Origin: JBHPGW01 sp042569785
GTDB lineage: Bacteria; Planctomycetota; Phycisphaerae; Sedimentisphaerales; Anaerobacaceae
Direction: 5' to 3'
Length of the DNA stretch: 41,498 nt
Assembly: GCA_042569785.1 (NCBI GenBank)
Contig: JBHPGW010000021.1
Coordinates: forward strand, 1-41,498
Made by a program: the position numbers and the translations under genes. The notes under the pieces are model-generated. The model saw only the letters and a program-made list of their open reading frames with translations, did no database searches and was not told the DNA's origin. This document shows positions 14,876-23,286 of this stretch, in pieces; within the stretch, counting starts at the first letter, position 1; the number at the start of each line of letters is the position of its first letter.

Positions 14876-15010
14876 ATGAAATTTTATAAATACCATGCGT
14901 TAGGAAATGACTACATCGTTTTGGATCCAAAAGATTTTACGGGAGAGTTAACAGAAGAGCAAATCCGCAGGATATGTCACCGCAATTATGGTCTGGTGTT
15001 TTGGCTTTAA
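14876..15010 (+). pseudogene. dapF: Truncated diaminopimelate epimerase (5' part only)
   Basis: The first 39 residues match the DapF N-terminus well: MKFYKYHALGNDYIVLDP, then ICHRNYG, where an intact enzyme continues into a glycine/serine-rich segment with the first catalytic Cys region and about 230 more residues. Here the frame leaves the family after NYG and stops five codons later. DapF interconverts LL- and meso-diaminopimelate for lysine and peptidoglycan. A good ribosome binding site (AAGGA) remains. The break falls at 14984-14992, exactly where the oppositely oriented sigma-factor gene also loses its homology. The missing part is not in the window. Confidence 0.8.
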
Positions 15011-15406
15011 CTTCAGGATAGCCTGGTAAAGCATAGGCCAACTTGTTTCTTCGCCGCTGCCGGGGTTATCGTTATCGATAGCCAGCGACGCAGTAGCTTT
15101 AGCGAACAGTTGTTTTCGTTGTGATGTTTTCCTGATATAGGCATTTGTATGGTTGGCAGCTATGGTATATATCCAGTTGCGAAATTCAGCTTCGGTTCGG
15201 CCTTTAAATGTACTTATCCTGCCGGCCACCTGCAGAAAAACAGTAGAAGTGACATCTTCAGCGGCCCCTCTATCGAATAACCTATACACACAAAACCGGT
15301 AAACCCGCGGATAATAGACTTCGTAAAGTTGCCCCAGGGCCTCAGCTTCCGTGCGGGCCCGCATTACCAAACTGTCAAAATTTGCCAAATTTATAGTTTC
15401 TGCCAT
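14948..15406 (-). CDS. ECF-type RNA polymerase sigma factor, 3'-truncated
   Basis: 152 residues. Region 2, which binds core polymerase and the -10 element, is intact: LGQLYEVYYPRVYRFCVYRL, then RGAAEDVTSTVFLQV and EAEFRNWIYTIAANHTNAYI. The linker continues to MLYQAILKLKPKHQTII, the start of region 4, and then the frame turns into an unrelated AVTYPADLLFC and stops. The -35-binding helix-turn-helix of region 4 is therefore missing, and the product is unlikely to recognise promoters normally. The break coincides with the dapF break on the other strand. The gene is divergent from mraZ. Confidence 0.8.
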   Translation of the reverse strand: MAETINLANFDSLVMRARTEAEALGQLYEVYYPRVYRFCVYRLFDRGAAEDVTSTVFLQVAGRISTFKGRTEAEFRNWIYTIAANHTNAYIRKTSQRKQLFAKATASLAIDNDNPGSGEETSWPMLYQAILKLKPKHQTIIAVTYPADLLFC

Positions 15407-15609
15407 AATACCAAACCGTTCGCTACCAATATAATTGCGCGACAGGCCGATATGTTACAACAATCCGCGAAAAATTCCCACAACCAGCAAAAAAACAATC
15501 ATAAATCGTAAATCGCAAATCGACGATACTTATCCGTCCTATAAAAAGGGGTGGAAATTGGGAAAAATCGGGCAGAGGCAAAAAAAATTAAAAAAAATTA
15601 TTTTTAGTG
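15407..15609. other. Divergent intergenic region, sigma factor / mraZ
   Basis: No gene is seen. It contains a short run of (A)AATCG(T/C) repeats near 15501-15525 and A/T tracts before the mraZ promoter. A possible promoter for the sigma gene was not identified. Confidence 0.5.
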
Positions 15610-15663
15610 TTGACAAGGTGGGGGCAAGTGGTAATATATCCCATATAAATTAAGTCAAGTGGG
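15610..15663 (+). promoter_or_regulatory. mraZ promoter with MraZ-type repeats
   Basis: A perfect -35 box TTGACA (15610-15615) is followed after 17 bases by AATATA (15633-15638). In the spacer lie GTGGG (15618-15622) and GTGGT (15628-15632), repeated at a 10-base pitch with a 5-base gap. A third GTGGG is at 15659-15663, just before the mraZ start. MraZ proteins are known to bind direct repeats with this TGGG-like core and 5-base gaps upstream of their own gene. Binding here would block the promoter, giving autorepression of the division cluster. Confidence 0.65.
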
Positions 15664-15672
15664 ACTAACGCC

Positions 15673-16146
15673 ATGCTTTTATTAACAGGTGAATATCAAC
15701 ACACAGTCGACTCTAAGAGTAGGGTGCTTGTTTCTAATAAGCTGCGTAATCAAATCGATGCCGAACAGCACGGCAGCAATTTCTACCTTGTGATGGGCGC
15801 CAATGGGATACTTTGTCTGTATCCTGAGAACTATTTTGAGCAGATAGTTTTGTCAGCGGCCCCGACGACCAATGCCCCGGATGAGACGGTGGTTTTCGAG
15901 CGGATGAGCTTTGCTCTGGCCAGCAAGATCGAGCTCGACAGCCAGGGAAGACTGCTGCTCAATGACAGATTGCGTAAAAGGGCAGGGCTCGAAGATAAGA
16001 TCACCCTCGTTGGTGTTCGCGATCACATCGAATTGTGGAACACGCAGAGCTGGGAAGACTACCTCAACGACCACATGGCTCAATATCAAAAACAAATGTC
16101 GCAGGCACGGCAGACGGTACTGCAAAAACAAAGCAAGGATTTATAA
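15673..16146 (+). CDS. mraZ: Transcriptional regulator MraZ
   Basis: 157 residues, two AbrB/SpoVT-like swapped-hairpin domains. The first begins LLTGEYQHTVDSKSRVLVSN; the second has ASKIELDSQGRLLLNDRLRK with the D-x-x-G-R signature. MraZ forms DNA-binding rings and represses its own operon. It heads the division cluster and sits 10 bases after a GTGGG repeat thought to be its own operator. No strong ribosome binding site precedes the ATG at 15673. Length and motifs are normal for the family. Confidence 0.95.
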   Translation: MLLLTGEYQHTVDSKSRVLVSNKLRNQIDAEQHGSNFYLVMGANGILCLYPENYFEQIVLSAAPTTNAPDETVVFERMSFALASKIELDSQGRLLLNDRLRKRAGLEDKITLVGVRDHIELWNTQSWEDYLNDHMAQYQKQMSQARQTVLQKQSKDL

Positions 16147-16176
16147 CGCTATAAAAAATGGAGGCATGGCAACAGA

Positions 16177-16377
16177 ATGGATTCTAATCATTGTCAAGTA
16201 GTAGAGAACTGCATAAATGGCGCAAGACCGATCGATGAGCAGAGTTTGAGTTCTATGATGGTTCTGGGCGAACGCCTGGAAAGGCTCAAAAAGCTCGACA
16301 GCCGATTCAATATCGTCGAATTTTCTCCGGTCGCCAGGAGATTGGCAGAGCAAAAAATGCGTTTGAGCGTTTGTTGA
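16177..16377 (+). CDS. Small conserved-context hypothetical protein, 66 residues
   Basis: Lies between mraZ and rsmH on the same strand, 30 bases after one and 7 bases before the other. No known domain, membrane segment or signal is visible; the sequence is mildly basic with a helical, Leu/Arg-rich middle (GERLERLKKL). A GGAGG-type site at 16159-16164 is 12 bases from the ATG, rather far. That site would also serve an 11-codon frame starting at 16166. The operon position supports a real gene, but function is unknown. Confidence 0.55.
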   Translation: MDSNHCQVVENCINGARPIDEQSLSSMMVLGERLERLKKLDSRFNIVEFSPVARRLAEQKMRLSVC

Positions 16378-16384
16378 GTTTAAT

Positions 16385-17290
16385 GTGGATGAATCATCGG
16401 TTGAACATGTACCGGTTCTTTCAAAGGCACTGGCCGAGCAGATAACTTTACCGCAGGATGCGGTGATGGTCGATACGACTCTTGGGCATGGAGGCCACAG
16501 TTGGTTGTTCGGTCAAAAAATGGGCCCTGAGGGAGTTATAGTCGGGCTGGATGTTGACGAAAAAGCGATCCAAAGGGCCCAATCTAATCTAAAATTTCTC
16601 ACCTGCAAGCTCATTACACGTCACAGTAATTTCTCCGATATCGCTAATCAGCTAAGAGAAGTTGGCATCGAAAAAGTGGATTTTATCCTGGCCGACCTTG
16701 GCTTTTGCTCGGCACAAATGGCAGATCCCGAAAAAGGTTTAAGTTTTCTTCAGGATATGCCCCTTGATATGAGAATTGACAAAAGATTAAAGACCTCTGC
16801 TGCCGATATAGTTAATGAGACAGATGAAAAATCGCTTGCGGATTTGATATTCCAGTTTGGTCAGGACAGGGCCTCGCGGCGTATCGCTCGTTTTATAGTC
16901 CAAAGCCGACAGGCCGAGCCGATCACGACAACAAAGCAGCTGGCAGCGATAGTCGCAAAGGCACTAAGAAGGCCGGGAGCAAAAAAATGGTCGCGGATCC
17001 ATCCAGCTACGAGAACTTTTCAGGCTCTGCGGATCGCGGTCAACGATGAACTGGAAAATCTCGTGAAACTGCTCGATGCGGCTCCTGGATTGCTAAACCA
17101 AAATGGCCAAATTGCAATTATCAGTTTTCACAGTCTCGAAGACAGGCTGGTCAAATTTAATTTTAAGGATAACAAAAACCTGGGCCTTTACGAAATTATT
17201 ACAAAAAAACCGATAGTCCCTCACCGTGAAGAGATACTGGAAAATCGCCGCTCACGCAGTGCCAAACTGCGAATAGCAAAAAGGCTTTAG
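16385..17290 (+). CDS. rsmH: 16S rRNA (cytosine-1402-N4)-methyltransferase
   Basis: 301 residues. Methylates N4 of C1402 in the ribosomal decoding centre using SAM. Family motifs are HVPVLSKAL at the start, VDTTLGHGGHS (SAM loop), DFILADLGFCSAQM (the usual DLGvSS region), GLSFLQDMPLDMRID, RIHPATRTFQALRIAVNDEL and IISFHSLEDRLVK. The start is GTG at 16385; the nearby ATGs are in other frames. In nearly all bacteria it follows mraZ in the division cluster, as here, with the 66-residue gene between. Confidence 0.96.
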   Translation: MDESSVEHVPVLSKALAEQITLPQDAVMVDTTLGHGGHSWLFGQKMGPEGVIVGLDVDEKAIQRAQSNLKFLTCKLITRHSNFSDIANQLREVGIEKVDFILADLGFCSAQMADPEKGLSFLQDMPLDMRIDKRLKTSAADIVNETDEKSLADLIFQFGQDRASRRIARFIVQSRQAEPITTTKQLAAIVAKALRRPGAKKWSRIHPATRTFQALRIAVNDELENLVKLLDAAPGLLNQNGQIAIISFHSLEDRLVKFNFKDNKNLGLYEIITKKPIVPHREEILENRRSRSAKLRIAKRL

Positions 17291-17336
17291 CTTTCACAGG
17301 ACGCGGAACAGGACATACGAAAATGGAGTTTCATTT

Positions 17337-18098
17337 ATGACATCCGACGCCAAGATTGGGTTGTTACTGGGTTTAGTTTTTATTTTCATCATAGCCTTTA
17401 TCATTAATGGCCTGCCCGGTTTCGGTCACAGAGCCGGCAATAATGAGCTGACTACCACAATGGTCAATTCGCACAATGATCCCACCGGCATCGCTTCAAC
17501 CCAGCGAAAGGTCAGCAGAGAGATCATCAAGCCTGCCCTGCAACCTCGCGTGCGGCCCAATATCGAATCGACCCAGCCCCAGAGAGCCCGGTTTAAAACT
17601 GCTCTACCGCAAAGTGAAACCACTGCCGCTGCCGGGCCCAAATTTAAGCCGATCCAGCAGAAACGCAAACCAGCCTCGCCCAAATTTCACATTGTTTGCT
17701 CCGGTGACACGCTGGCTTCTATCGCCAAAAAGTTTTACGGCGATGAACTGGGCAACAAAAAGATAAACATCGACAAAATATTCGCCGCTAATCGCAAACT
17801 GCTCAAATACCAGGACAATATCTACGTGGGCCAAAAAATCGTTATCCCGTTACTGACCAACACCCCCGTTCGCAATTCAATATTAGAAACGGTCAAATCC
17901 GTCGGCAAAAGACATCTTTTGACGAAACAGACAGCTAAAAAATATACTGTCGTCGAAGGTGACAGTTTATGGCGTATAGCCGAGCAGCACCTTGGCAACG
18001 GCGCTCGTTATAACGAAATTGCCAGGCTTAATGCGGATATACTGTCAAACAGCGACAGTCTTTCGGTTGGAATGAACTTAAAATTACCAGCTCGATAA
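17337..18098 (+). CDS. Membrane-anchored protein with two LysM domains
   Basis: 253 residues. A single N-terminal membrane segment (IGLLLGLVFIFIIAFII) is followed by a Pro/Thr/Gln-rich linker of about 100 residues. Then come two LysM peptidoglycan-binding domains: HIVCSGDTLASIAKKFYGD at about 118-168 and YTVVEGDSLWRIAEQHLG at about 202-252. The protein would sit in the cytoplasmic membrane with LysM modules in the periplasm, gripping the wall. No catalytic domain is present. A TGGAG site (17324-17328) supports the ATG at 17337. Its position between rsmH and the ftsL-like gene suggests a role at the division site. Confidence 0.85.
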   Translation: MTSDAKIGLLLGLVFIFIIAFIINGLPGFGHRAGNNELTTTMVNSHNDPTGIASTQRKVSREIIKPALQPRVRPNIESTQPQRARFKTALPQSETTAAAGPKFKPIQQKRKPASPKFHIVCSGDTLASIAKKFYGDELGNKKINIDKIFAANRKLLKYQDNIYVGQKIVIPLLTNTPVRNSILETVKSVGKRHLLTKQTAKKYTVVEGDSLWRIAEQHLGNGARYNEIARLNADILSNSDSLSVGMNLKLPAR

Positions 18099-18134
18099 AT
18101 ACCCCACAGGTAGTGGCTGCTTTGTGATAGAATT

Positions 18135-18350
18135 ATGAAACCTGACTTCCGTTTTGTCTTTGTTGTTTTTTCCGTAACAGCTGTATTAATGTTTACCATC
18201 TACCTGCGTCACGCTCGCAAACGATTTTTTTTCCAGATTCGCACACAAATAGCCGAACAAAACCGCCTGAAACAGCAGCTTGGCAACAAACAGCTTCGGC
18301 TCGAAAACATAATAAATCCAGCTTCCCTTTCACAACAACTCAATGAGTAA
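18135..18350 (+). CDS. ftsL: FtsL-like small division protein
   Basis: 71 residues: a short cytoplasmic start, one membrane helix (VFVVFSVTAVLMFTIYL) and a coiled-coil-like periplasmic part rich in Gln and Leu (AEQNRLKQQLGNKQLRLENI). This is the architecture of FtsL/DivIC, which links FtsQ-FtsB to FtsW-FtsI. FtsL sequences are too divergent for a firm call by eye, so the symbol rests on size, topology and position directly before ftsI (8 bases apart). A truncated coiled coil compared with E. coli FtsL (121 residues) is notable. Confidence 0.65.
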   Translation: MKPDFRFVFVVFSVTAVLMFTIYLRHARKRFFFQIRTQIAEQNRLKQQLGNKQLRLENIINPASLSQQLNE

Positions 18351-18358
18351 ATAATAAA

Positions 18359-20071
18359 TTGAAAAGTGTCCGTATTACTAAATTTTTTCTGCTGCTGATC
18401 ATATTGGCGTTTGCATCGCTGATATGGCGATGTTTTCATTTACAGCATTTCAGATATGCTCATTACCGCAAGGCCTCTCTAAAGCAGCGTCAGCGATCCG
18501 AGAAGTTGACACCACAGCGAGGTGCTATTCTCGATCGTCGAGCCAGAGTCCTTGCGGCCAGCAATAAGTTTCAAACTATCTTCGCGGACGCCTCGATCAT
18601 CAAGGACATCAAAGAAACCTCGAACGATCTCGCACCTATCCTTGACATGCCGGCCCACCAGATATGCAAAACAATAGAGGACGATCGTAATTCACGATAC
18701 ATCAAGCTAAAGACAGACGCCTCGCCCGAACAATGCGATGCCGTCAGAGGCAAATTCTACGGTATCGGTATCGAATCGTCATGGAAAAGATATTACCCAA
18801 CAGGCCCTCTAACCGCGCAGATTCTCGGCTTTACAGATACTGACGGCGTAGGGCTTGACGGTATCGAACTTGCATATAACAGTCAACTGCAAGGCTCAGG
18901 CGGAGAGAACCTGTTCTTTGCCGATGCATACCGCCGACCAATAGGACTCAAAAAGCAATACACATTTGCCAGTGATGGACTCGGAATTATCCTGACCATC
19001 GACGCTTCCATCCAGCAATTCGCACGAGAGGAATTGCTCAAGCAGTACAAGGACTTCGAGGCTGAATCGGCGATCGCGGTAGTTGCCGAGCCTTCAACCG
19101 GTGCGATACTGGCGATGGTTTCACTGCCGGATTTTGATCCTGCCAACAGAAACAACGTTGACCCGAACACTTTTCGTAACCGCTCGGTGACAGATGTTTT
19201 TGAGCCTGGCTCTATGATAAAGCCCATCGTCGCGGCGATCGCCCTTGATAACGAGGTCATCAGTGTAAAAGAAAAAATAAACTGCGAAAAAGGAAACTAT
19301 CGCGGCAAAGGTTTTGGTCGCGTCAACGAATACAGGGACCACAGGTTTGGCAAGCTCACTGTCCGCCAGATCATTATCAAATCCAGCAATATAGGTATGG
19401 CTAAAATAGGACAAAAGTTGGGCAAGGAAAGATTGCGGCGCGGGCTGAGCCTGTTCGGGTTCGGCAGAGAAACCGGTGTTGATCTGCCGGGCGAAGTCAC
19501 CGGACTCTTACGCCCGTTAGACAAATGGACCGGCTACAGTGTAACCCGGATACCATACGGATACGAACTTAATGTAACAGCGATCCAGATGGTGCGCGCC
19601 TTTTGCATACTCGCCAATGGCGGCCATGCCGTCGAGCCGTTCCTGGTAAAGGCAACTGTTAGTAACACCGGTGAAATTGTTACAGAAAAACGCTTCGCTC
19701 CGCCGATCGGTTTTGTTATAAACCCTGAAGTCGCCAAGTGGATGGTTCAGGACTGCCTGGTTGGCGTGGTAAACGAAAAGAAAAACGGAGGTACAGGCTA
19801 CAGAGCAAAGCTGGACAAATGGCAGGTCTTCGGTAAAACAGGAACTGCCAATATCGCCAAACAGGGCGAGAAAGGTTACGCCGAAAATTCTAACCTCGCC
19901 TCCTTTATAGCCGGAGCTCCAGCAGAGGACCCAGCTATAGTTGTGCTGGTTTCTATTCGCAAACCAAACGGCAGACTCGGCAAAGGTGATAGCGGTGGGG
20001 CGGTAGCGTCACCGGCAGCGGCAAGAATCATCCAGAGAACCCTGGAGTATCTCGAAAGCCACAACAACTAA
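18359..20071 (+). CDS. ftsI: Division-specific peptidoglycan transpeptidase (class B PBP)
   Basis: 570 residues. Cross-links septal peptidoglycan on the outer face of the cytoplasmic membrane. One N-terminal membrane helix (FFLLLIILAFASLIW) is followed by the dimerisation domain opening RGAILDRRARVLA. The transpeptidase domain has the three penicillin-binding motifs: S285-M-I-K288 (nucleophile and base), S342-S-N344 and K493-T-G495. No PASTA domain follows. The start is TTG at 18359, forced because the membrane helix begins a few residues later and no ATG is in frame before it. The order rsmH, ftsL, ftsI is the classic division cluster, but the mur genes that normally follow are replaced by a glycosyltransferase. 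Confidence 0.93.
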   Translation: MKSVRITKFFLLLIILAFASLIWRCFHLQHFRYAHYRKASLKQRQRSEKLTPQRGAILDRRARVLAASNKFQTIFADASIIKDIKETSNDLAPILDMPAHQICKTIEDDRNSRYIKLKTDASPEQCDAVRGKFYGIGIESSWKRYYPTGPLTAQILGFTDTDGVGLDGIELAYNSQLQGSGGENLFFADAYRRPIGLKKQYTFASDGLGIILTIDASIQQFAREELLKQYKDFEAESAIAVVAEPSTGAILAMVSLPDFDPANRNNVDPNTFRNRSVTDVFEPGSMIKPIVAAIALDNEVISVKEKINCEKGNYRGKGFGRVNEYRDHRFGKLTVRQIIIKSSNIGMAKIGQKLGKERLRRGLSLFGFGRETGVDLPGEVTGLLRPLDKWTGYSVTRIPYGYELNVTAIQMVRAFCILANGGHAVEPFLVKATVSNTGEIVTEKRFAPPIGFVINPEVAKWMVQDCLVGVVNEKKNGGTGYRAKLDKWQVFGKTGTANIAKQGEKGYAENSNLASFIAGAPAEDPAIVVLVSIRKPNGRLGKGDSGGAVASPAAARIIQRTLEYLESHNN

Positions 20072-20087
20072 ACAAAAGGTTTTTTTC

Positions 20088-21167
20088 ATGGCCAAAATAA
20101 TTTACGCGGTTGCGGGCGAAGGTTTCGGGCACAGCAGCAGATCGCATCTGATAGGACAAAGGCTTATCGATGCCGGCCACGAGCTGATGTTTGTCGGATC
20201 ACAAAAGTCACTGGCATATTTAAAGCAGTATTTCCCCAAACAGGTCAACGAGATTTTCGGTTTATCTTTCGCCTATGACCAGGGCTATGTCGATCCGATC
20301 GAGACCTTGAAAAAAAACTTGCTTAAACTCGGCCATGCGAACAGGCTAAACGACGATCTGTTCAAAAATCATTTCGAGCCGTTCAACCCTGATCTGGTGA
20401 TATCGGATTTTGAACCTTTCAGTGCATGGTGGGCATTTCGCAAAAAGGTTCCGTTTATCAGTATCGACCACGAACATATGCTGACTTTGTGTAAGCTCGA
20501 GCATCAGGGCAAAAACTGGTTTTCAAGAATGACCGCAAGCGTCGTAACGGAATCCTACTATGTAGGAGCGATAGCTTACATTATTGTTAATTTCTTCCGC
20601 ACGCCGTTGAATATTGACGCCGCAATTCTTGCTCCTCCCATCATAAGGCCAAGCGTAATCGAACTTGAACCAACAGATGGTGACTATATCCTGATCTATT
20701 CAACCACAGGCCAGGCCCCGGAACAATTGCGTGAGATACTGGCAGGTTTCGACAAACAAAAATTTTACATCTACGGTTTCGACCAGACTGGTGTTTTTGG
20801 AAATTGCACATTCAAAGAACGCTCAACGCAGGGCTTTCTTACCGATCTGGCCGGCTGTCGAGGTGTGATAGCATCCGCGGGATTTTCTCTGATCAGTGAG
20901 TGTATGCATCTTAAGAAAAAGATGCTTTTGCTGCCGTTAGCAGGCCAGTACGAGCAGATAATTAACGCTCACTACATAGAAAAACTTGCTCTTGGCATTT
21001 CCGCTGAAAAGCTGGATGCCTTAGCGGTGAAACGGTTTTTAAATCAGCTCCATACTCCTGTCCCCAGTGACGAAACAATAATCTGGCCCGACAATCAGGC
21101 CTTCTTCGAAATATTTCAGCAGGCATTGAACAAACTCAAAGATCCAGTTGATATATCGATTAGTTAA
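20088..21167 (+). CDS. Glycosyltransferase, MJ1255/MurG-like fold
   Basis: 359 residues. Opens with IIYAVAGEGFGHSSRSHLIG, the glycine/His-rich acceptor loop seen in GT28-like UDP-sugar transferases and in the MJ1255 family. DLVISDFEPFSAWWAF lies in the first Rossmann domain, and GFLTDLAGCRGVIASAGFSLISECM is the C-terminal donor-binding loop, close to the family pattern. It probably transfers a sugar from a nucleotide donor; donor and acceptor are unknown. It is 16 bases after ftsI, so likely in the same transcript, suggesting a surface or envelope glycan. AAAGG precedes the ATG. It converges with mrdA, 6 bases apart. Confidence 0.78.
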   Translation: MAKIIYAVAGEGFGHSSRSHLIGQRLIDAGHELMFVGSQKSLAYLKQYFPKQVNEIFGLSFAYDQGYVDPIETLKKNLLKLGHANRLNDDLFKNHFEPFNPDLVISDFEPFSAWWAFRKKVPFISIDHEHMLTLCKLEHQGKNWFSRMTASVVTESYYVGAIAYIIVNFFRTPLNIDAAILAPPIIRPSVIELEPTDGDYILIYSTTGQAPEQLREILAGFDKQKFYIYGFDQTGVFGNCTFKERSTQGFLTDLAGCRGVIASAGFSLISECMHLKKKMLLLPLAGQYEQIINAHYIEKLALGISAEKLDALAVKRFLNQLHTPVPSDETIIWPDNQAFFEIFQQALNKLKDPVDISIS

Positions 21168-21173
21168 ATAAGC

Positions 21174-23252
21174 TTACTCAGTGATATTTCCGATATATCC
21201 TGCATCGATACAGAAGCCTATAATGTCCCTGCCCAAAGGTGCGGCGTCTTTAGCGCCGCTTTGACCTTGTTCAACCAAGACCGCTATCGATATTGACCGA
21301 TTGGCACTATCCTGCGCAAAGCCGGCGAACCAGGCGTTATATGATCCTTCAGTAGAGCCGGTTTTGCCATAAACCTCAACGTCACGAGCAGCGAAATCGG
21401 TATTAGAAAAAGTATTGTAAGCGGTTCCGCCGTATTCGTTTACTACCGCGTTCATCCCATTGTGAACAACCGCCATAGTTTCAGGCGAAATGTTAAGATG
21501 TATCGTCTGATTCGGATCATTGAGATTGTTGAGATGAAGTCTTGGCGGTTTATATATGCCGCCCCGCGCGATTGCCGCCATCACATTTGCGACCTGAAGT
21601 GGCGTAACTCTCATATTGCCCTGACCTATGCCGAACCATCTTTTCTCACCTTTGGAAATTGTTCTCTTGGAGTTACCCGATGAAATTATCCCGCCGACCT
21701 GCCTGAGGTTCCTGACCAGATCGCCATTTGATTTGTATTCGGGAGCCGGCAGTATCTCCGAGCCGTAACCGAACTCCGAGAGAAACTGACTCAACACCAG
21801 GGCATCAAGTCTGTCGGCCAAGCGTGAAAAATAAATATTACAGCTTCCCTTGATTGCGTTACGAGCTTTGTTCGGCCATTTATCGTCATGACCGATCCAT
21901 TGCTTTCTATATACCCAGCAGCTCGGCCAGCCCCTGGGAGCTTTCTTAGCCGGACAGGAGATAGTATCATCGGCGTTGATCTTACCGGATTCAAGAGCGG
22001 CGATAAGAATCAGAGGCTTTGCGATTGAGCCCGGCGGATACTGTTTGTTGAGCGCTCGGTTTCGCAGGGGCTCATCCTTGGCAGCTTCGATCTTGCTATA
22101 GTCATATCGGATACGGTTCAGGTCATAAACAGGCAGTGACACCATCGCAAGGATGTCACCCGTCGCTACATCCAGCACAGCCACAGCCATCGCTTTTGTA
22201 TAATTTGAATTATGTTCGGGGTCAGTTAAAAAGTTTTCTATTTTCTCTTGAAGTTCGATGTCCAGTGTCAGCGTTACATCTTTGCCGAACTCGGTTTCCA
22301 CTCGCGTTGGATAGCCGTCGATATCGTAAAATATTTCACCTCGTTTGCCGCGAAGGGTCATCTCGCAAACATATTCGACTCCGGGCCTGCGACCGCAAAG
22401 CTCCTTATCAAGATACCTCAGCAATCTATCGTCCGTGAAAAGTTTTTTATCCGACTCACCAGCAGGCCCCACCCAGCCTATCGTTTGAGCCGCCGCCGAT
22501 CTATACGGATAGTATCTCTGTGCTTCGGGTAGTATTTCTACTCCGTCGTTATTCATAAATTCCAGTTGGGCGGTAAAGATATCATCGTCGGTTTGCAAGT
22601 CTAGCAGGGGGTAATTGCGGTACATTTCCGGGAGGTCAACTTTAGCCGTAAGTAGAATTCGCTTATCCTCGTTCGGCTGCTTTGCCTTGAAGTAGGCGCG
22701 AGCTACAGTTAACGGTATCTTGTGTACATTGTTATCGTATTTTGCCAGGATAGTCTTATCCAGATACTTTCGCCGCCATGCCACAAAGCTTCGCATGTTC
22801 CAGATCGTAGAGTTTATTTTATCAATTTCTTTAACTATATCTGCTCGCTCGGGGCCAAAAGCCGTGCATTTATCGATAATCCTGCCAAGATTCTCAAGCC
22901 CGCTGTCCAGTTCCTCTCTGGCCCTATCTAAGGCTTGGTTGGCGTTTTTCTTTTGCTCTGCTTGAAGCAATTTACTTTTATGAACACGTTCATCCAAAAA
23001 GCAGCTCATAGAATAATTTATATGAAGTGAAAAGCGAGGCTCATCGGTAGCTAACACTCGCTCGTGGCGATCCAGTATTTTTCCCCGAACGGTCTTAAGC
23101 GGTAACGTTCGTCCGAGCTGGCGCTTTAATCTGGCAATATCTTCCTGGATCGACGAATCGGGAAATAGCTGCATACTTGCCAGCCGAACTAAACAAACAA
23201 ACAGTGAAGCTGCGATAATGCTTATAAAGATTTTTACCCGTTTATTGTACAT
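21174..23252 (-). CDS. mrdA: Elongation-specific peptidoglycan transpeptidase PBP2 (class B PBP)
   Basis: 692 residues. Cross-links side-wall peptidoglycan with RodA and MreBCD. An N-terminal membrane helix (ISIIAASLFVCLVRLA) is followed by the pedestal domain TVRGKILDRHERVLATDEPR. The transpeptidase has S409-I-A-K412, S470-C-N472 and K630-T-G632. A coiled stretch of about 100 extra residues between the N-terminal part and the pedestal (around 80-180, many Lys, Glu and Arg) makes it longer than typical PBP2 (about 630). Last gene of the mre operon, convergent with the division cluster. No rodA is present here. Confidence 0.92.
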   Translation of the reverse strand: MYNKRVKIFISIIAASLFVCLVRLASMQLFPDSSIQEDIARLKRQLGRTLPLKTVRGKILDRHERVLATDEPRFSLHINYSMSCFLDERVHKSKLLQAEQKKNANQALDRAREELDSGLENLGRIIDKCTAFGPERADIVKEIDKINSTIWNMRSFVAWRRKYLDKTILAKYDNNVHKIPLTVARAYFKAKQPNEDKRILLTAKVDLPEMYRNYPLLDLQTDDDIFTAQLEFMNNDGVEILPEAQRYYPYRSAAAQTIGWVGPAGESDKKLFTDDRLLRYLDKELCGRRPGVEYVCEMTLRGKRGEIFYDIDGYPTRVETEFGKDVTLTLDIELQEKIENFLTDPEHNSNYTKAMAVAVLDVATGDILAMVSLPVYDLNRIRYDYSKIEAAKDEPLRNRALNKQYPPGSIAKPLILIAALESGKINADDTISCPAKKAPRGWPSCWVYRKQWIGHDDKWPNKARNAIKGSCNIYFSRLADRLDALVLSQFLSEFGYGSEILPAPEYKSNGDLVRNLRQVGGIISSGNSKRTISKGEKRWFGIGQGNMRVTPLQVANVMAAIARGGIYKPPRLHLNNLNDPNQTIHLNISPETMAVVHNGMNAVVNEYGGTAYNTFSNTDFAARDVEVYGKTGSTEGSYNAWFAGFAQDSANRSISIAVLVEQGQSGAKDAAPLGRDIIGFCIDAGYIGNITE

Positions 23253-23286
23253 CTATTACTATTTCGTGTTATCTGTTTCAACAAAA

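Noticed and set aside
11658..14990. tRNA integration site duplicate
   Set aside because: No second copy of the tRNA 3' sequence was found at the far end, so the island idea rests on position and content only.
16166..16198. 11-codon frame before the 66-residue ORF
   Set aside because: It uses the same GGAGG site but is too short and unconserved-looking to be called a gene.
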